Notes under the pieces: model-generated
Seen by the model: the letters and a program-made list of their open reading frames with translations, nothing else
Told to the model about the DNA's origin: nothing
Database searches by the model: none
Source: Cylicocyclus nassatus
Lineage: Eukaryota; Nematoda; Chromadorea; Rhabditida; Strongylidae
Length of the DNA: 64,000 nt
Direction: 5' to 3'
Assembly (NCBI GenBank): GCA_958299035.1
Contig: CATQJL010000326.1
Coordinates: forward strand, 5,098,232 to 5,162,231
Shown: positions 36,497 through 48,728 of the stretch, in pieces
How the letters are laid out: the number at the start of each line of letters is the position of its first letter
How positions within the stretch are numbered: position 1 is the stretch's first letter
Program-made: the position numbers and the translations under genes

Positions 36497-38174
36497 TAGA
36501 TGAGGTGTGTGCCATACTGGAGAGCATAAAATGCTAATTCCAATTCCTGCTTTCTTATCTGCCGAACTTTCATGAACGAAGAGTTATGAGCTTTTATTTG
36601 AGTAAAAACTTACATGTGCAGATAGGACAAAAATTGCCGTACTATTATAATTTTTCTAGCCCTTCAATGGAGCAGTAATTACCAGAGCACCCTATTCAAT
36701 AGATACAATCAAATAAAATATATACCTCACTAGGTTGCTGTCTTTAAGCTGGAGAGGTTTGAGCAACTTTATCATAGGTACACATTTTCATTTTTTCTTC
36801 AAAAAACTCTCATAACTTCTCGTTCATGAATGTTCCCATAGCGAAGGCAGATTAGAAATCAGTATATTATGCCCTCATCATGGTATACATCCCATCTAAA
36901 AAGGCCACTTCATCTTAACAAAGTTCCCTTGTCAATTTATTGTTGTAACTCTGTCAGAGCAATTTACATAGAGAAAAGATAGAAAAACATTCACTAGCAA
37001 TAATAGTAGACGTTGAAGTTTGAGATAAGCTTGGGCTGTTCGCTTTATTGACATTTCGAATTGTGTAACTATTATTTCTTCTGCAACCGCACGTCTTTGA
37101 TTCCGCGGCGAGACTATCTTTTGAATGATACGCGTCGTGTAGATCGCAGTATTTTTGCATTCGCTGCATTTGCAGAATACCAGTGTATTGAGGATCGTGT
37201 TTTCTCCAACTTCCTCATGTTACTTTTGCAATGATTAGTCAGCCAAATCAATATTTTTTTAATTCAAAATCACTTCATGGTATGCTCTAGATTGCCGGGA
37301 GTTGGTCAAGAGGCGCGGTCTATTCGGCTGCCACCAACTCGAAACTCCAGTTAAGTGTTATTTGGTCTTCAAAAAGTACCAGACAAAGTGCGTTGGATTT
37401 CTATCTATCTAAGGTTACCAATGCTAAGTTTGGTGGCCTTCGCTGGAAAACGAACCAAAATATCCAAGAGTTTGTTCTTACCTGCATTTCATGGGTTTTT
37501 GAGGTTCAAGATTGCTGTTTTGAATTGATCCCAAGACTAAGATAAAGACTAAGAAAAGCAAGATCAAGCAACTCAGCCAACTACTAATATATCTCCTGAA
37601 ATTCAGATGCTTTCAGAATGTTATAAAACTTTACAATAAAAATCGCGCCTCTTGACATACATCCCAGATCGCCGATTAGGAGAGTTACTGAAGCAGATGC
37701 GTCTTATGACTCTTTGCACGATCATTGAGGAAGTTGCATAACAAATATCTTCTTTATGAGGAGGTCTAAATAAGAATGGCCGAATTTGCTAGCGTCTGCG
37801 ATCCTTCAAACACCTAACCACAATACATATGTTTTTGAACGACTTCTGTTCTGTGATTTATATGTAAATATAGGTGTTTCGAATACGTTAGGGTCGCTGT
37901 TGACATCATTCAATTCCTGTAACTGCGAAAAACAGGATCTGTTTATTAGCGACGCATTACGCACATTCACGCTCCATTGTAAGAACTAGCCAACTAAGGC
38001 GGATAGTTCAAATTTTTTCCATGGTGGTGATTGCCGCCTCGAGATTGAGAGACCAAGGGCGCGAATACATAGCTATGTCTGCAATGCCGTCCACGTGCAA
38101 ACGCGAAATGTCGACATCACAAGCGCAGCAGTTCGTCCACGCGTCCACGCGTTGTCCGCGTCGCGGGCGCACAA

Positions 38175-41100
38175 TACAATACCACCCGTAATTTGTGAAA
38201 AAAAATGGCGGCGGCACTTAACTTACGCGGCGCCGCCGAAGTTAGGTGACTTTTGCCGCGTCGCGCGGCAAAAGTCAGCGGAAAAAGCGGCAAAAGTCAC
38301 CTAACTTTGTCGCGCAACGCCGCGCAACGCCTAACTTCTTTATAGAAAAGACCTTATCTTGATCCAAAATTTATGAATTCTATATATAAGAGTACCATTC
38401 AACTCAGCTCGACGAGGCGCATCTTCCAATATACGGATGTGCATAGTTGTGGGATATAAGTTTCTTTCCTGGAATTTTAGTGTAAATGGACCATTCAGTG
38501 TGCTTATTCCAGAGGCTACGTACACATTCTATTGAGCACAGCAGAAATAGGGCAGGTATAGTTTAAGAGCTCATTCTGCATGGATATATGTGAAACTGGG
38601 CAGCTCATTCTGCATGGATATGTGTGAAAGTGGGCTTTTCTCGGCGAAGTATGACGGGTCCCAAAATGCAGGAAGACAAAGGGAAATGGTTGGAAATCGC
38701 ATGAGAAGCACATATCGCGGAATGCCGCGCGTGCTGCGCAATGTACAATACCACTCACAGAACGGGAATTGCGCGAAATTCCAGAAATTTCGCGATTCCG
38801 GATTATCGCAAATTATGCAGCGCCATAACTTCCTTCGGAATTAATATATTCTAAATTCGAAAGCAGCACTGTGTTCATCTCGTAAAGGCGAATCTTTCTA
38901 CATACGTCATGTCATCTATATCTTGTTTTCAGTTTTCTCAAATTTTTCTGAGGAGGTCCCTTTGCAAGTATGTAACGCAGCGCCTATCCAACTTGAAAGC
39001 TTCCAGTAAGCACCATTTGATAGTGCTCTTCTTGTGCATTATAGTGCGCTAGTAAGCTGCCGCAGACTTCTTTTCAAAAGAGAAAAAAGCGTTGGTAAAT
39101 TCTGGAAAAATCACTCGTTTCCAGATTCTACTCGCCGTAACTTTCTTTGGAGTGGATATTTTCTGAATCCGAAAAATGCATTGTGCTCAGCTCATCAAGG
39201 CAAATCTTTCGGTATGCAGAATGTCCTTGATATCTCGATTTCAGTATTCTCAAAACTTTCTGCGGACGTCTCTTCGCAAAGGTGTGAAGCAGCGCGTATT
39301 GCCCCCAGTACATTCAGAAAGAAATTTTCGATAGTACTTCTTTTGTAGATTATGGAGCGCTAGAAAGTAGCCGCACACTCCTTTTCAAAGGAGTTAGAAG
39401 GGCTGGTGAATTCTGGAAAAATCATGTCCTTCTAAATTTTTCTCAACGTAACTCTAAAATATGAAGCTCTCTTGCTAAGCAGATGTGATTTTCGTAACCA
39501 GCAGGTCGGATAACCCTTAAGTGCAAGTTTTCCAAGATGTTCAAGTAATTTCATTTTTTCTCGTTTTACGCTCTGAAGCTCGCCGCTTGTACAACACGCT
39601 GATCAAAATCTTTCGCGTCCTTAATGGATCTTATTGTGTTAGATTTAGTAGTTTGAGTTCTAGCCACTGAAATAGCTCTGATATTCAACTGAGCAGCTGA
39701 AGCATATGCAAGTACCATATTCAAGACAGTGGGAGTTTTTGGGCGAAGCGAACACAATATCCGCAATGCGAGTGTCATACAAGCGCTCACAGTGGAATTT
39801 CGACGAGATTTGCGATCTTTAGATTTTGGGCAAAATTCATGAGGACGTGTTTTCATGCTCGTAACTCGGTGATTTTTACAGACTGGAGCCTGATTCATGC
39901 ACCCATTCGGTAGCGCAGTTTCTAGTAACTTTGACTGAGAAAAGCAAGCAGGCAAGGTTGCTGACAGATACGCGAGAAGTGCGGGCCAATTTACGCACTT
40001 TCGTGATGCAGTTACAGTCACCTCACCGTATCTCACCAAAAAGACCCTGTAATCCTCAAAGACCACGATTTTCGTAAAGAGCGTGTTCGAAAACCTCTGT
40101 AAGCGAAGTTTCCTGTCAATTCGAGATCATCGACATTTTGACCAAAATCCACCGGCGAGCTTCAGAGCGTAAAACGAGAAAAAATGAAATTACTTGAACA
40201 TCTTGGAAAACTTGCACTTAAGGGTTATCCGACCTGCTGGTTACGAAAATCACATCTGCTTAGCAAGAGAGCTTCATATTTTAGAGTTACGTTGAGAAAA
40301 ATTTAGAAGGACATGATTTTTCCAGAATTCACCAGCCCTTCTAACTCCTTTGAAAAGGAGTGTGCGGCTACTTTCTAGCGCTCCATAATCTACAAAAGAA
40401 GTACTATCGAAAATTTCTTTCTGAATGTACTGGGGGCAATACGCGCTGCTTCACACCTTTGCGAAGAGACGTCCGCAGAAAGTTTTGAGAATACTGAAAT
40501 CGAGATATCAAGGACATTCTGCATACCGAAAGATTTGCCTTGATGAGCTGAGCACAATGCATTTTTCGGATTCAGAAAATATCCACTCCAAAGAAAGTTA
40601 CGGCGAGTAGAATCTGGAAACGAGTGATTTTTCCAGAATTTACCAACGCTTTTTTCTCTTTTGAAAAGAAGTCTGCGGCAGCTTACTAGCGCACTATAAT
40701 GCACAAGAAGAGCACTATCAAATGGTGCTTACTGGAAGCTTTCAAGTTGGATAGGCGCTGCGTTACATACTTGCAAAGGGACCTCCTCAGAAAAATTTGA
40801 GAAAACTGAAAACAAGATATAGATGACATGACGTATGTAGAAAGATTCGCCTTTACGAGATGAACACAGTGCTGCTTTCGAATTTAGAATATATTAATTC
40901 CGAAGGAAGTTATGGCGCTGCATAATTTGCGATAATCCGGAATCGCGAAATTTCTGGAATTTCGCGCAATTCCCGTTCTGTGAGTGGTATTGTACATTGC
41001 GCAGCACGCGCGGCATTCCGCGATATGTGCTTCTCATGCGATTTCCAACCATTTCCCTTTGTCTTCCTGCATTTTGGGACCCGTCATACTTCGCCGAGAA

Positions 41101-41565
41101 AAGCCCACTTTCACACATATCCATGCAGAATGAGCTGCCCAGTTTCACATATATCCATGCAGAATGAGCTCTTAAACTATACCTGCCCTATTTCTGCTGT
41201 GCTCAATAGAATGTGTACGTAGCCTCTGGAATAAGCACACTGAATGGTCCATTTACACTAAAATTCCAGGAAAGAAACTTATATCCCACAACTATGCACA
41301 TCCGTATATTGGAAGATGCGCCTCGTCGAGCTGAGTTGAATGGTACTCTTATATATAGAATTCATAAATTTTGGATCAAGATAAGGTCTTTTCTATAAAG
41401 AAGTTAGGCGTTGCGCGGCGTTTGCGCGACAAAGTTAGGTGACTTTTGCCGCTTTTTTCCGCTGACTTTTGCCGCGCGACGCGGCAAAAGTCACCTAACT
41501 TCGGCGGCGCCGCGTAAGTTAAGTGCCGCCGCCATTTTTTTTCACAAATTACGGGTGGTATTGTA
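38175..41565. mobile_element. Giant fold-back element with about 1.4-kb arms
   Basis: Arms of about 1.4 kb (38175-39585 and 40155-41565) are near-perfect inverted copies around a centre at 39869, with a unique spacer of about 570 bp. The outermost sequence is TACCACCCGTAATTTGTG and its complement. Each arm then has a GC-rich inner hairpin built from GCAAAAGTCACCTAACTT. Frames of 104, 84, 80 and 61 codons occur identically in both arms only because the arms are identical. The right end is cut by a mariner-like insertion at TA. The class is unknown; Foldback-type is a description, not an identification. Confidence 0.85.
39566..40066 (-). CDS. Open frame of 166 codons in the spacer of the giant fold-back element
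   Basis: The frame starts at 40066 and fills the unique spacer, ending just inside the left arm. The product would be basic, with seven cysteines (for example ASRKC, NGCMNQAPVC, HEFCPKSKDRKSRR). No transposase signature is seen. It is the only sequence of the element not duplicated in an arm, so it is the only place an element-encoded protein could lie. It could equally be captured host DNA or chance. Confidence 0.3.
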   Translation of the reverse strand: MVFEDYRVFLVRYGEVTVTASRKCVNWPALLAYLSATLPACFSQSKLLETALPNGCMNQAPVCKNHRVTSMKTRPHEFCPKSKDRKSRRNSTVSACMTLALRILCSLRPKTPTVLNMVLAYASAAQLNIRAISVARTQTTKSNTIRSIKDAKDFDQRVVQAASFRA

Positions 41566-41567
41566 TA

Positions 41568-42542
41568 TTAGGTTGATGCATGATTCCTGCACCAGACTAG
41601 GTACAGACCGCAATAATTCAGAAAAATGCTATATCCCAAACAGGATTCGATATATCAATAGTTAGAGCAAACCTAGTTCTACTAGATAGTGCTCAAACAT
41701 CTGCACCAGCTTTGATCCACGAGAAGTTTTGAGCCGAAAACTGAAAAAAACCATGCGTTCGAAAACCTTAAGACCAATCAAAACAAAATTGTACCTTCGT
41801 TCAAAAGCTCCTACAAAAATTTCTTACTTGCTCGTAGACATTCCACATAAGACATTTATCTATGCGGTTGCTGTATTTTTTCTCTCAGCCAGACGATGAG
41901 AAAACGAAGTTTTTCATGTTTTTGCCAAATTACTGCTGAGATGTTCTAGCACTAACAATTGTATAGTACATGCCATATAGCAGTAAAACTTCAAATTTTC
42001 AGCCTTCTGAAACTGCTAGTTTACGAGAATGACGAGTCTAGCTTTCCTTATCTGAATTTTTCTTGCTTAGTTGCTAAAAATTCGACATTTCTCGTAAACC
42101 AGCTGCCATAAAGAGCTGAAAATTCACACTCATAATTTTAACGTCCTATAGTATACAACTGTCAGTGCTAGAACGTCTCCGCATTGATCTGAAAAAGAAA
42201 GCATAGAAACTTCTTTTTCTCAATTTCTAGCTGAGAGAAAAATACAGCAACTGCACAGAGAAATGTCTTATACGAAATGACAATGCGATGAGCATGTTAG
42301 GAATTTTGATGAATTTTTCCGAACGGAATTCCAATTTTTCTGGTTTTCTGGGGCGCTTGGATCTTTTTCATTTTTGTCTTCAATCTTCGCCTGGACAAAG
42401 CTAATGCAAATCTTCAAGAACTATCTTGTAGAGCTAGATTTGCTCTATTTAATGATATATCGAATCCTATTTGGGATGTAGGATTATTGCGGATTATTGT
42501 GGTCTGTACCTATTTTGGTGCAAGAATTATGCACCAACCCAA
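41568..42542. mobile_element. Mariner-like fold-back element, copy 1
   Basis: About 975 bp with ends TTAGGTTGATGCATGATTC and complement at TA. The outer arms pair over about 140 bp (CCGCAATAATTC, GGATTCGATATATCA), and inner blocks such as CTCGTAAACTAGC-like stretches also pair. It has no transposase and is inserted at the right end of the giant fold-back element. It recurs at 50635-51608. Confidence 0.8.
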
Positions 42543-42589
42543 TATGAGTCGCAAGTCTGTGTATGACTGAAGTTCGTTTACGGAACGCT

Positions 42590-43257
42590 TGTGCGTCAAC
42601 AGTTGCCATTGCGAGTTGCCAAGCGACTGTTTTCTAGTGTTTTCTTTGTTTATTCTTTGATTTTTAGGTAAGTCTTTGCTGATAAAGGAGAAGAAGGTAA
42701 ATCACATCACAGAATAATTTCTGTTCTGAGCAGTTATATCATCGCTTCCCCGAGTATCTACGTGGAAGCACGCCGCGTTAATTTTTATGTTTTTTATCAT
42801 TTCCTTTTCTTTCGTCAATTCTTGCTTTTTTCATCTCATGAAGCATTTGTATGAGCGCTAGTAGGCTTGCGCTGCAGCAGCTTTGCTCAAAAGAAAATAA
42901 GCTCTAATTGAGTACTTTGTGTGTTAAAAACGATAAGTCAAGCCTAAAAGCTTACTAGCGTTCGAAGTGCTTTACAAAAGGAAAAAGGCTGAGTTGACAG
43001 AAAATACACATGAAACTGGCCCGATGTGATTCCATATAGATACGGAGAATAAGCAATGATATAACCATTTAGAAAGCAGAAAATACTTTCTACTTACCTT
43101 TTTTCCTTCATCAGTAACGAATTACCCGAAAAGCAAAGAATAAGCAAAGAAAACGTTAAAAATCAATCGCGGGAACCCGCAATGGCAATTGTTGACTCAC
43201 ACGCGTTGCCGGGTCTGCAGGAACACTATATTAAGCAGTAAACCTACTCGACTGTAC
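42590..43257. mobile_element. Diverged fold-back element, copy 1
   Basis: Inverted blocks pair along its length: GCGTCAACAGTTGCCATTGCG with GCAATGGCAATTGTTGAC, and a GGTAAGTC..TTTGCTGATAAAGGAG block with the complement of CTTCATCAGTAACGAATTAC. Its right edge carries the CTACTCGACTGTA end also found in the element at 26734-26953. It recurs at 51655-52322. Confidence 0.6.
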
Positions 43258-43429
43258 AATCAGCGTTTTCTACTGCTTTTATTTAATACTTAAAAATGTG
43301 CCGTAGCTAACACAATCAATCAAAATACTTGGGATGTAATCCGTACTAAAGAAAATAAGAAAGCATCCATTAAGTTAGCTCAAGTCTAGTCTCTGAAAAG
43401 TTGAAGAGGGAAAGGATTAAGTTTGTCTA

Positions 43430-45842
43430 GACTTAGGGCCCCATTCACTAACATCCCAGCTAGGGAGGGGATCTTAGCTCAATTAAAGCTTCATATTCTG
43501 GAGCTCCAAATATCTGGATTTCACTCTGTCTACCTCTCCGTAAGTTCTCCTACCATCCTTCACTATGAACATATTGAACAGGGGCAAAAATCTTTATAAG
43601 CCGCATTTTCCAGCTTTCTGTATAATCCCTTGATGATCCCAGCTGCCGACCGCCTTTTCTTTGAAGGCAGCCTCCACCAGATTCTCGGCTTCCACGTTTT
43701 TGTCGTTCTGGGGCCTTCTCATGTCCCTATTCCGAACCCCGACGAACCCCGCTTCGGAGAACCCACAGGGCGAGTTGTGCGGAACGATGATTGGTTGGGT
43801 GCGCTTAAATGGGCGGCACGAACGTCACGCTCACTCAAAGGGTCGATATGGCGAATCCGCCATTCAAAGCAATTTTTGAAGCAATTTTCCCGCTTCGGAA
43901 GCAACTTCTGGCAGGGCGAGTTGGGCAAGTATACAGCCGAGGGCCACACTACTGTTGAAGATCAGAATCTCATCGACCACATTTTGGGGAAAACGGTGCC
44001 TTTAAACTCATTTTCTTTTTTGGAAGTCAATAAAAAACATTTCAAAGTTGTGCTGTTTATTTGACACAACAGTGCTAGTCATGTTTCTGGTAAGAAAGCA
44101 ATGTTTTGAAGTCATGACTTTGCGATTGAGGCTTACCGTGAATCAGAGGTGCGATAGTCGGAGCCATTTTCCACCTACCTTCACTTGAGCTGGTACAGGG
44201 TGACCACCTTCACTTTTTGGTTTCGATTTTTTTGCTGAAAATGAAAAAAGGGAAATTAAGCAAAACGAACGCAAGAAAGTATTGAGAGCATATTCTATGT
44301 AGTTTACTTTTAGGAAGTCGCGTCGCCCAGCGCGAGCACCTGGAGGCCATCACCGACATGGACGCATATATGCCTCAGCACTTTCTACGATAGAGCAAAG
44401 CTTCATGATGACTTCGGATAACTGAAGAGCTCTTACCCAACGGTCCTCTTCAGGGCCAATAACTGTGACCCAACGGCCTTCTTTATGGCCACAAATACGA
44501 TGAGTACAACTGCATGAATATTTCAAATAAAGGTGTTAGAGTGTATTTGTGAAGTACTCAGCTAGACTTCATGTGTTTCATCAAGTACATTTTGTTATGA
44601 CTACTGCGAAGAAAGTAGGTCGATCCAGGCAGTAACCGCCGACAAGCAGAATTTCGAATGATAAAATAATGAAAAATCGTGCGATGATTCCATTGTTATA
44701 GATCTGCTGGTTGAAGACGTCAGCAATTGCGACTTCATAGGTTTTGAAGAGTAATTGTTGTTCTACCAGACAGTAAAACAATCAGTTTGATTTGAGGAGT
44801 GGCCGCCGAGAACGAGAATTCTGAAAAATCTTAAAACTCTTCTCAATTTTAGGTTGCTTAATGACAGCTGACAGTTAAACTCTTAGAAATCCGGATATTG
44901 AAGGTGTGTGATGTTGCGACTTCATAGATTTTGTAGGGTGAGGTTTGCACTATCAGAATATGTCTTAGCTGTACCGATCTATTGAAGCATCGCCGAGATC
45001 CAGGCTCTTAAAAAAGCAGGTGAAAACCCGTTTTTCAGCCCATAACTTCTTCAGAATTGCATAATTCATGTTGCGACTTCATAGGTTGGATTCTCCTCAT
45101 CAAGAGCTTTCAGATGATGTATAATATGTGGGGGATTCAATGTTTCTTGCGGCTCTAACCCGAGGTGGAGTACTCCTCTTCACTAATTCTCCACCCCGCC
45201 CATTTCAATGTACTGGCGGGAGGCCGCCAGTGGAGAATTAGTGAAGAGAAGTACTCCACCCCGGGGCACATGCCGTAGGAGAATCTAACCTATGAAGTCG
45301 CAACATGAATTATGCAATTCTGAAGAAGTTATGAGCTGAAAAACGGGTTTTCACCTGCTTTTTTAGAGCCTGGATCTCGGCGATCTTTCAATGTATCGGT
45401 ACAGCTAAGACATATTCTGATAGGACAAACCTCACCTACAAAACCTATGAAGTCGCAACATCACACACCTTCAAAGTCCGGATTTCTAAGAGTTTAACTG
45501 TCAGCTGTCATTAAGCAACCTAAAATTGAGAAGATTTTTAAGATTTTTCAGAACTCTCGTTCTCGGCGGCCACTCCTCAAATTAAACTGATTGTTTTACT
45601 GTCTGGTAGAACAACAATTACTCTTCAAAACCCATGAAGTCGCAATTGCTGACGTCTTCAACCAGCAGATCTATAACAATGGAATCATCGCACGATTTTT
45701 CTTTATTTATCATTCGAAATTCTGCTCGGCGGTTACTGCCTGGATCGACCTACTTTCTTCGCAGTAGTCATAACGAAATGTACCTGATAAAACACATGAA
45801 GTCTAGCTGAGTACTTCACAAAAACACTATAACACCTTCATT
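43430..45842. mobile_element. Large palindromic element, left arm and inner palindrome, copy 1
   Basis: A long inverted repeat is centred near 45195, with arms of at least 650 bp here (44540-45190 and 45200-45842). The GAAGTCGCAACAT and GGAGTACTCC blocks are plainly mirrored. The fuller right arm is visible only in the second copy (54262-55790), where it runs out to the CACTAACATCCCG end. The left arm holds extra sequence (43620-44070) not present in the right arm. Confidence 0.75.
43630..44064 (+). CDS. Element-borne open frame, 144 codons, unrecognised
   Basis: The frame reads MMIPAADRLFFEGSLHQ at the start and contains PNPDEPRFGEPTGR and DDWLGALKWAARTS. The second copy (52695-53069) is identical for about 120 residues and then frameshifts because a G run is one base shorter. 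The segment is unique to the left arm of the palindromic element. No known domain is recognised; it may be a captured host fragment. Confidence 0.25.
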   Translation: MMIPAADRLFFEGSLHQILGFHVFVVLGPSHVPIPNPDEPRFGEPTGRVVRNDDWLGALKWAARTSRSLKGSIWRIRHSKQFLKQFSRFGSNFWQGELGKYTAEGHTTVEDQNLIDHILGKTVPLNSFSFLEVNKKHFKVVLFI

Positions 45843-46401
45843 CGAAAATTATTGTAGTGCATCTGTACCAATAAATTCGCTTGAGAATTTTCCCAAATAA
45901 TTTTACCCTATCTTTGGGTCGCCTCACCCTTTTGCTCTAAACAAGAACAAACCCATGCAATTCGCAGCACATGTGTGTCGAGTGGTGTAGGGCGCTAGGC
46001 GACAAACCCAAATTCTTGGACCCTGAAGAAGTTTCCGTGCAAAAGTCTCTGGGGCGGCAAAAACAGGAGTGGTGGCCGAACATAACCCGACGACATCGAA
46101 AAAAATGGCGCATAGTTTGTGCGTTAGGCTTTACGCTGCTTGCGTTTTGCGCATTTTGTCGGCTAAAGCCTGGAGATACCTCCCGCGATTTCAGTCGTCG
46201 CGATTTCCAACTCGGACATGTGTTCCAAGTCCGCAGTGCACGCGCGCCCAACTGCTCAGACAATCGCCGGGGGCAGGCGGTCCGCAAACTCGCGCTTTTC
46301 TGCAGGCGGTCAGCAGAATTTTTGGGGCGTGACCAAACCTTCAGCGAGCGGTACTTCCTTTACTGACTAATGCTTTGCCGTGCAGCAAACACAGAATTTT
46401 C

Positions 46402-46512
46402 TGCAGGTGCTCGTCAAATAATCTCTTTCAGCAAACGCTGACCGAGCTTTCAGCAGGCGCTCGTCAAATAGTCTCTTTCAGCAAACGCTGACCGAACTTT
46501 CAGCAGGCGCTC
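46402..46512. repeat. Tandem repeat of about 61 bp
   Basis: Units of about 61 bp run GCTCGTCAAATAATCTCTTT, then CAGCAAACGCTGACCGA and TTTCAGCAGGC. Two full units and part of a third are present. It lies inside the CTCAGACAATC-ended element and recurs in reverse at 58130-58240. Confidence 0.75.
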
Positions 46513-48675
46513 GGACTCTTTTGGGCAGTTTCAGGCGTACGCCGAGTGAAGATGAGACTCTATGTGGCAGAGGTGGCATCGGTGGTTTAATTACCCTATT
46601 TTCAGGTGTATAAGCCGCACCCTTTTTGCTCTAAACGTGAGCAGACCCAGGCGTGCCGCCGCGCATATGTCTCGCGAAGCGGTCGCCTTAATCACATACT
46701 GCTCTCACTTAACGCGCTCCATGATGACAATCAGTCTTTTGGCGTGTTTGCCTATAGAGCGAAAAGGGTGCGGCTTATACACCTGAAAATTGGGTGCTCA
46801 AGTTTGGGGTACTTTCTCTCAGCGGAAAGTATCTGAGGACTGCGCGGTCCTCCACAAAGGACCGTGCGGTTCTCATTAATTTTGCATATTCAGGCGGAGA
46901 TTCCGCCGCAACTAATCTATAAGGAAACCGCGATTGTTCTCCGAGCGTAAGTCTAGAACTTCGTCAAAATTCTTCCAAATACCTGCAAGCGCAAGAAACC
47001 GCAAGAAATCAGCGAACTATTTTTCCGGTGCCCGCCTGCCCCCGGTGATTATCTGAGTGTGTGGTCGCACTGCAGTTGAGATGTCAGATTGAAGCTGCGA
47101 CGAATCGCGGGCCTTTTTTTTGGACGGGCATACTCTCAGCAGGGATATGGTTGCGATATCGCCCAAACTCAGCGATGTGGCCGTCGCTAGTTCTGCACTA
47201 GCGATTTGCGAATCGCCCGAATGGCTCCTCATTTTGAGAAGTTTTGTATTTTTTGCAGTGCGAATTCCATTTAGAACTATTCTATCTCACACAAGCGCTT
47301 TCTCTCCATATGAGAGAAGGGGTCATCGAACATTTCATACTATAGTCCCTTGAAAACAACACATGCGAAGCACATAGTATGGAATGCTTCCCATATGTCA
47401 CCTCACCCTCTGTGAACACTTACTGTTCTCGCAATGCATTAATCTTCTTTTGTTCTTGTTTATTGAAAACAAATAATGGCGGCCGAATCTTGAATGTTCT
47501 CGCTATAATTTCTGAGGCAGAATAGATGTGCAATCTCGGTTACTTAAGCATATGTGTATCATCGTTCGCAGATTGGCAGACAATAGCTCTCACACCACCC
47601 GTTGTTAAAATATGCCTACCCAGAGTTTTTTAGAAGGCCGAAAGCATGGCCTTACTGTTGCGAAGCTAACATATGGTTGAAAGTGAAACTCAAAAGTTCA
47701 TGAATTAGTAGTCGATTTTATTGCAGATGTCAACTTGGCCGATAGAAAAACGTTGGTAAATACTAGGATGAATGTGAATCCATACCCTTCCTCGTTTTAT
47801 GTAATGTTCAGTGAAAACATATGGCGCCATGTTCCGTTCGAATTTTCACTTAAGACAGATTAGCGCAAATTTTCCAAAAGTACGTATGACGCGGTGTGGT
47901 GTGTGAGCGTCTATGAGATCGCTTTGGGTATGTCCGGTAGTCAAGCGATGAGCAATTTTCACGCAATAAACTGTTGCCCAGGCGGTCTAGTTGCAGCGAT
48001 CGAAAATTGTGACGACAGGATCGCTGGAGTTATTCCTTAGGCCATAGGCTGATGTGGGCTTCACAATATAGCCTCCATCCTTTGACTGTTGCTGTATTAC
48101 CGTACCCTCATCTTTCCCGCGGAGATTGAAAAACAGTTGAAGGTCAAACCGCACACTTTTGGTATGCTGAATTAAAAATCTCTACAGGATGAAGTTTTTC
48201 GTACTTTTAATGCACAACTCAATCAGGAACAATTACAGGTCCTTCTTTTCATCGAGCAACAGCGAAAGTCATTCGTCTCTGCACAGCAAGTCAAACACGT
48301 TTTTATAACACCATATCATCAACTTTATCTAGGTCCATGGTTGTCGGTATTGACTGATCCACAAATCTCACCAGGACCACTAGGGCCGAGCAGGCTCAAC
48401 TGCCAGCTTGCTCCAGCGCGATTTTCAAGCTCACAAGCTGTCGGCTATTAACGTGGTCAGCGATGAAGATACGCTGCAGTCACGGCATAACTCGAGAAAA
48501 TACGAGTTCGCGCGAGAGGTGACGCCACTATCCACTCCCACCGTTGTCGTGGAAAGTGATGATTCCGAACAGCATCAACCAAATGAACTTGACTCATCTG
48601 AGACTACGCCAAAACTTTTCGTAAATTTGTATATGGTTTATTTGATGACTTATGTTGTTTTGTTAATAAAATTGT

Positions 48676-48728
48676 ACATATACGTAACTTGTTAGAGTAC
48701 TTTGTACTCTAACAAGTTACGTATATGT
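48676..48728. repeat. Perfect 24-bp hairpin with 3-nt loop
   Basis: CATATACGTAACTTGTTAG-AGTAC is followed by TTT and then its exact complement. The same hairpin is at 55917-55969. Such a clean stem suggests a functional end or a recent snap-back event. Confidence 0.8.

Larger units (their letters stand above)
29350..37950. repeat. Segmental duplication, copy containing gene D
   Basis: This block matches 58600-63060 in the same orientation and order. It covers the 3' flank, gene D, the upstream region with TCTAAACTCCGG and GACGATAATCTATCGGTAGC at 34560-34600, the GCAACCGCACGTCTT stretch near 37090, and the GATTAGGAGAG stretch near 37670. This copy is about twice as long because of inserted transposons (29.95, 30.38, 31.26, 33.11, 34.97 and 36.18 kb). 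Confidence 0.85.

Noticed and set aside
39034..41398. Several frames repeated on both strands (104, 84, 80 and 61 codons)
   Set aside because: Mirror frames of the inverted arms of the giant fold-back element; no coding evidence.
46584..46596. A 13-base match to the start of the nematode spliced leader SL1 (GGTTTAATTACCC)
   Set aside because: The match stops after 13 bases, no Sm site or SL RNA stem follows, and the stretch is part of an inverted repeat within a transposon that recurs in reverse near 58050. Most likely chance.
46562..46836. Plus-strand frames of about 75 codons
   Set aside because: They lie within paired arms of a transposon and are mirrored near 57800-58050.
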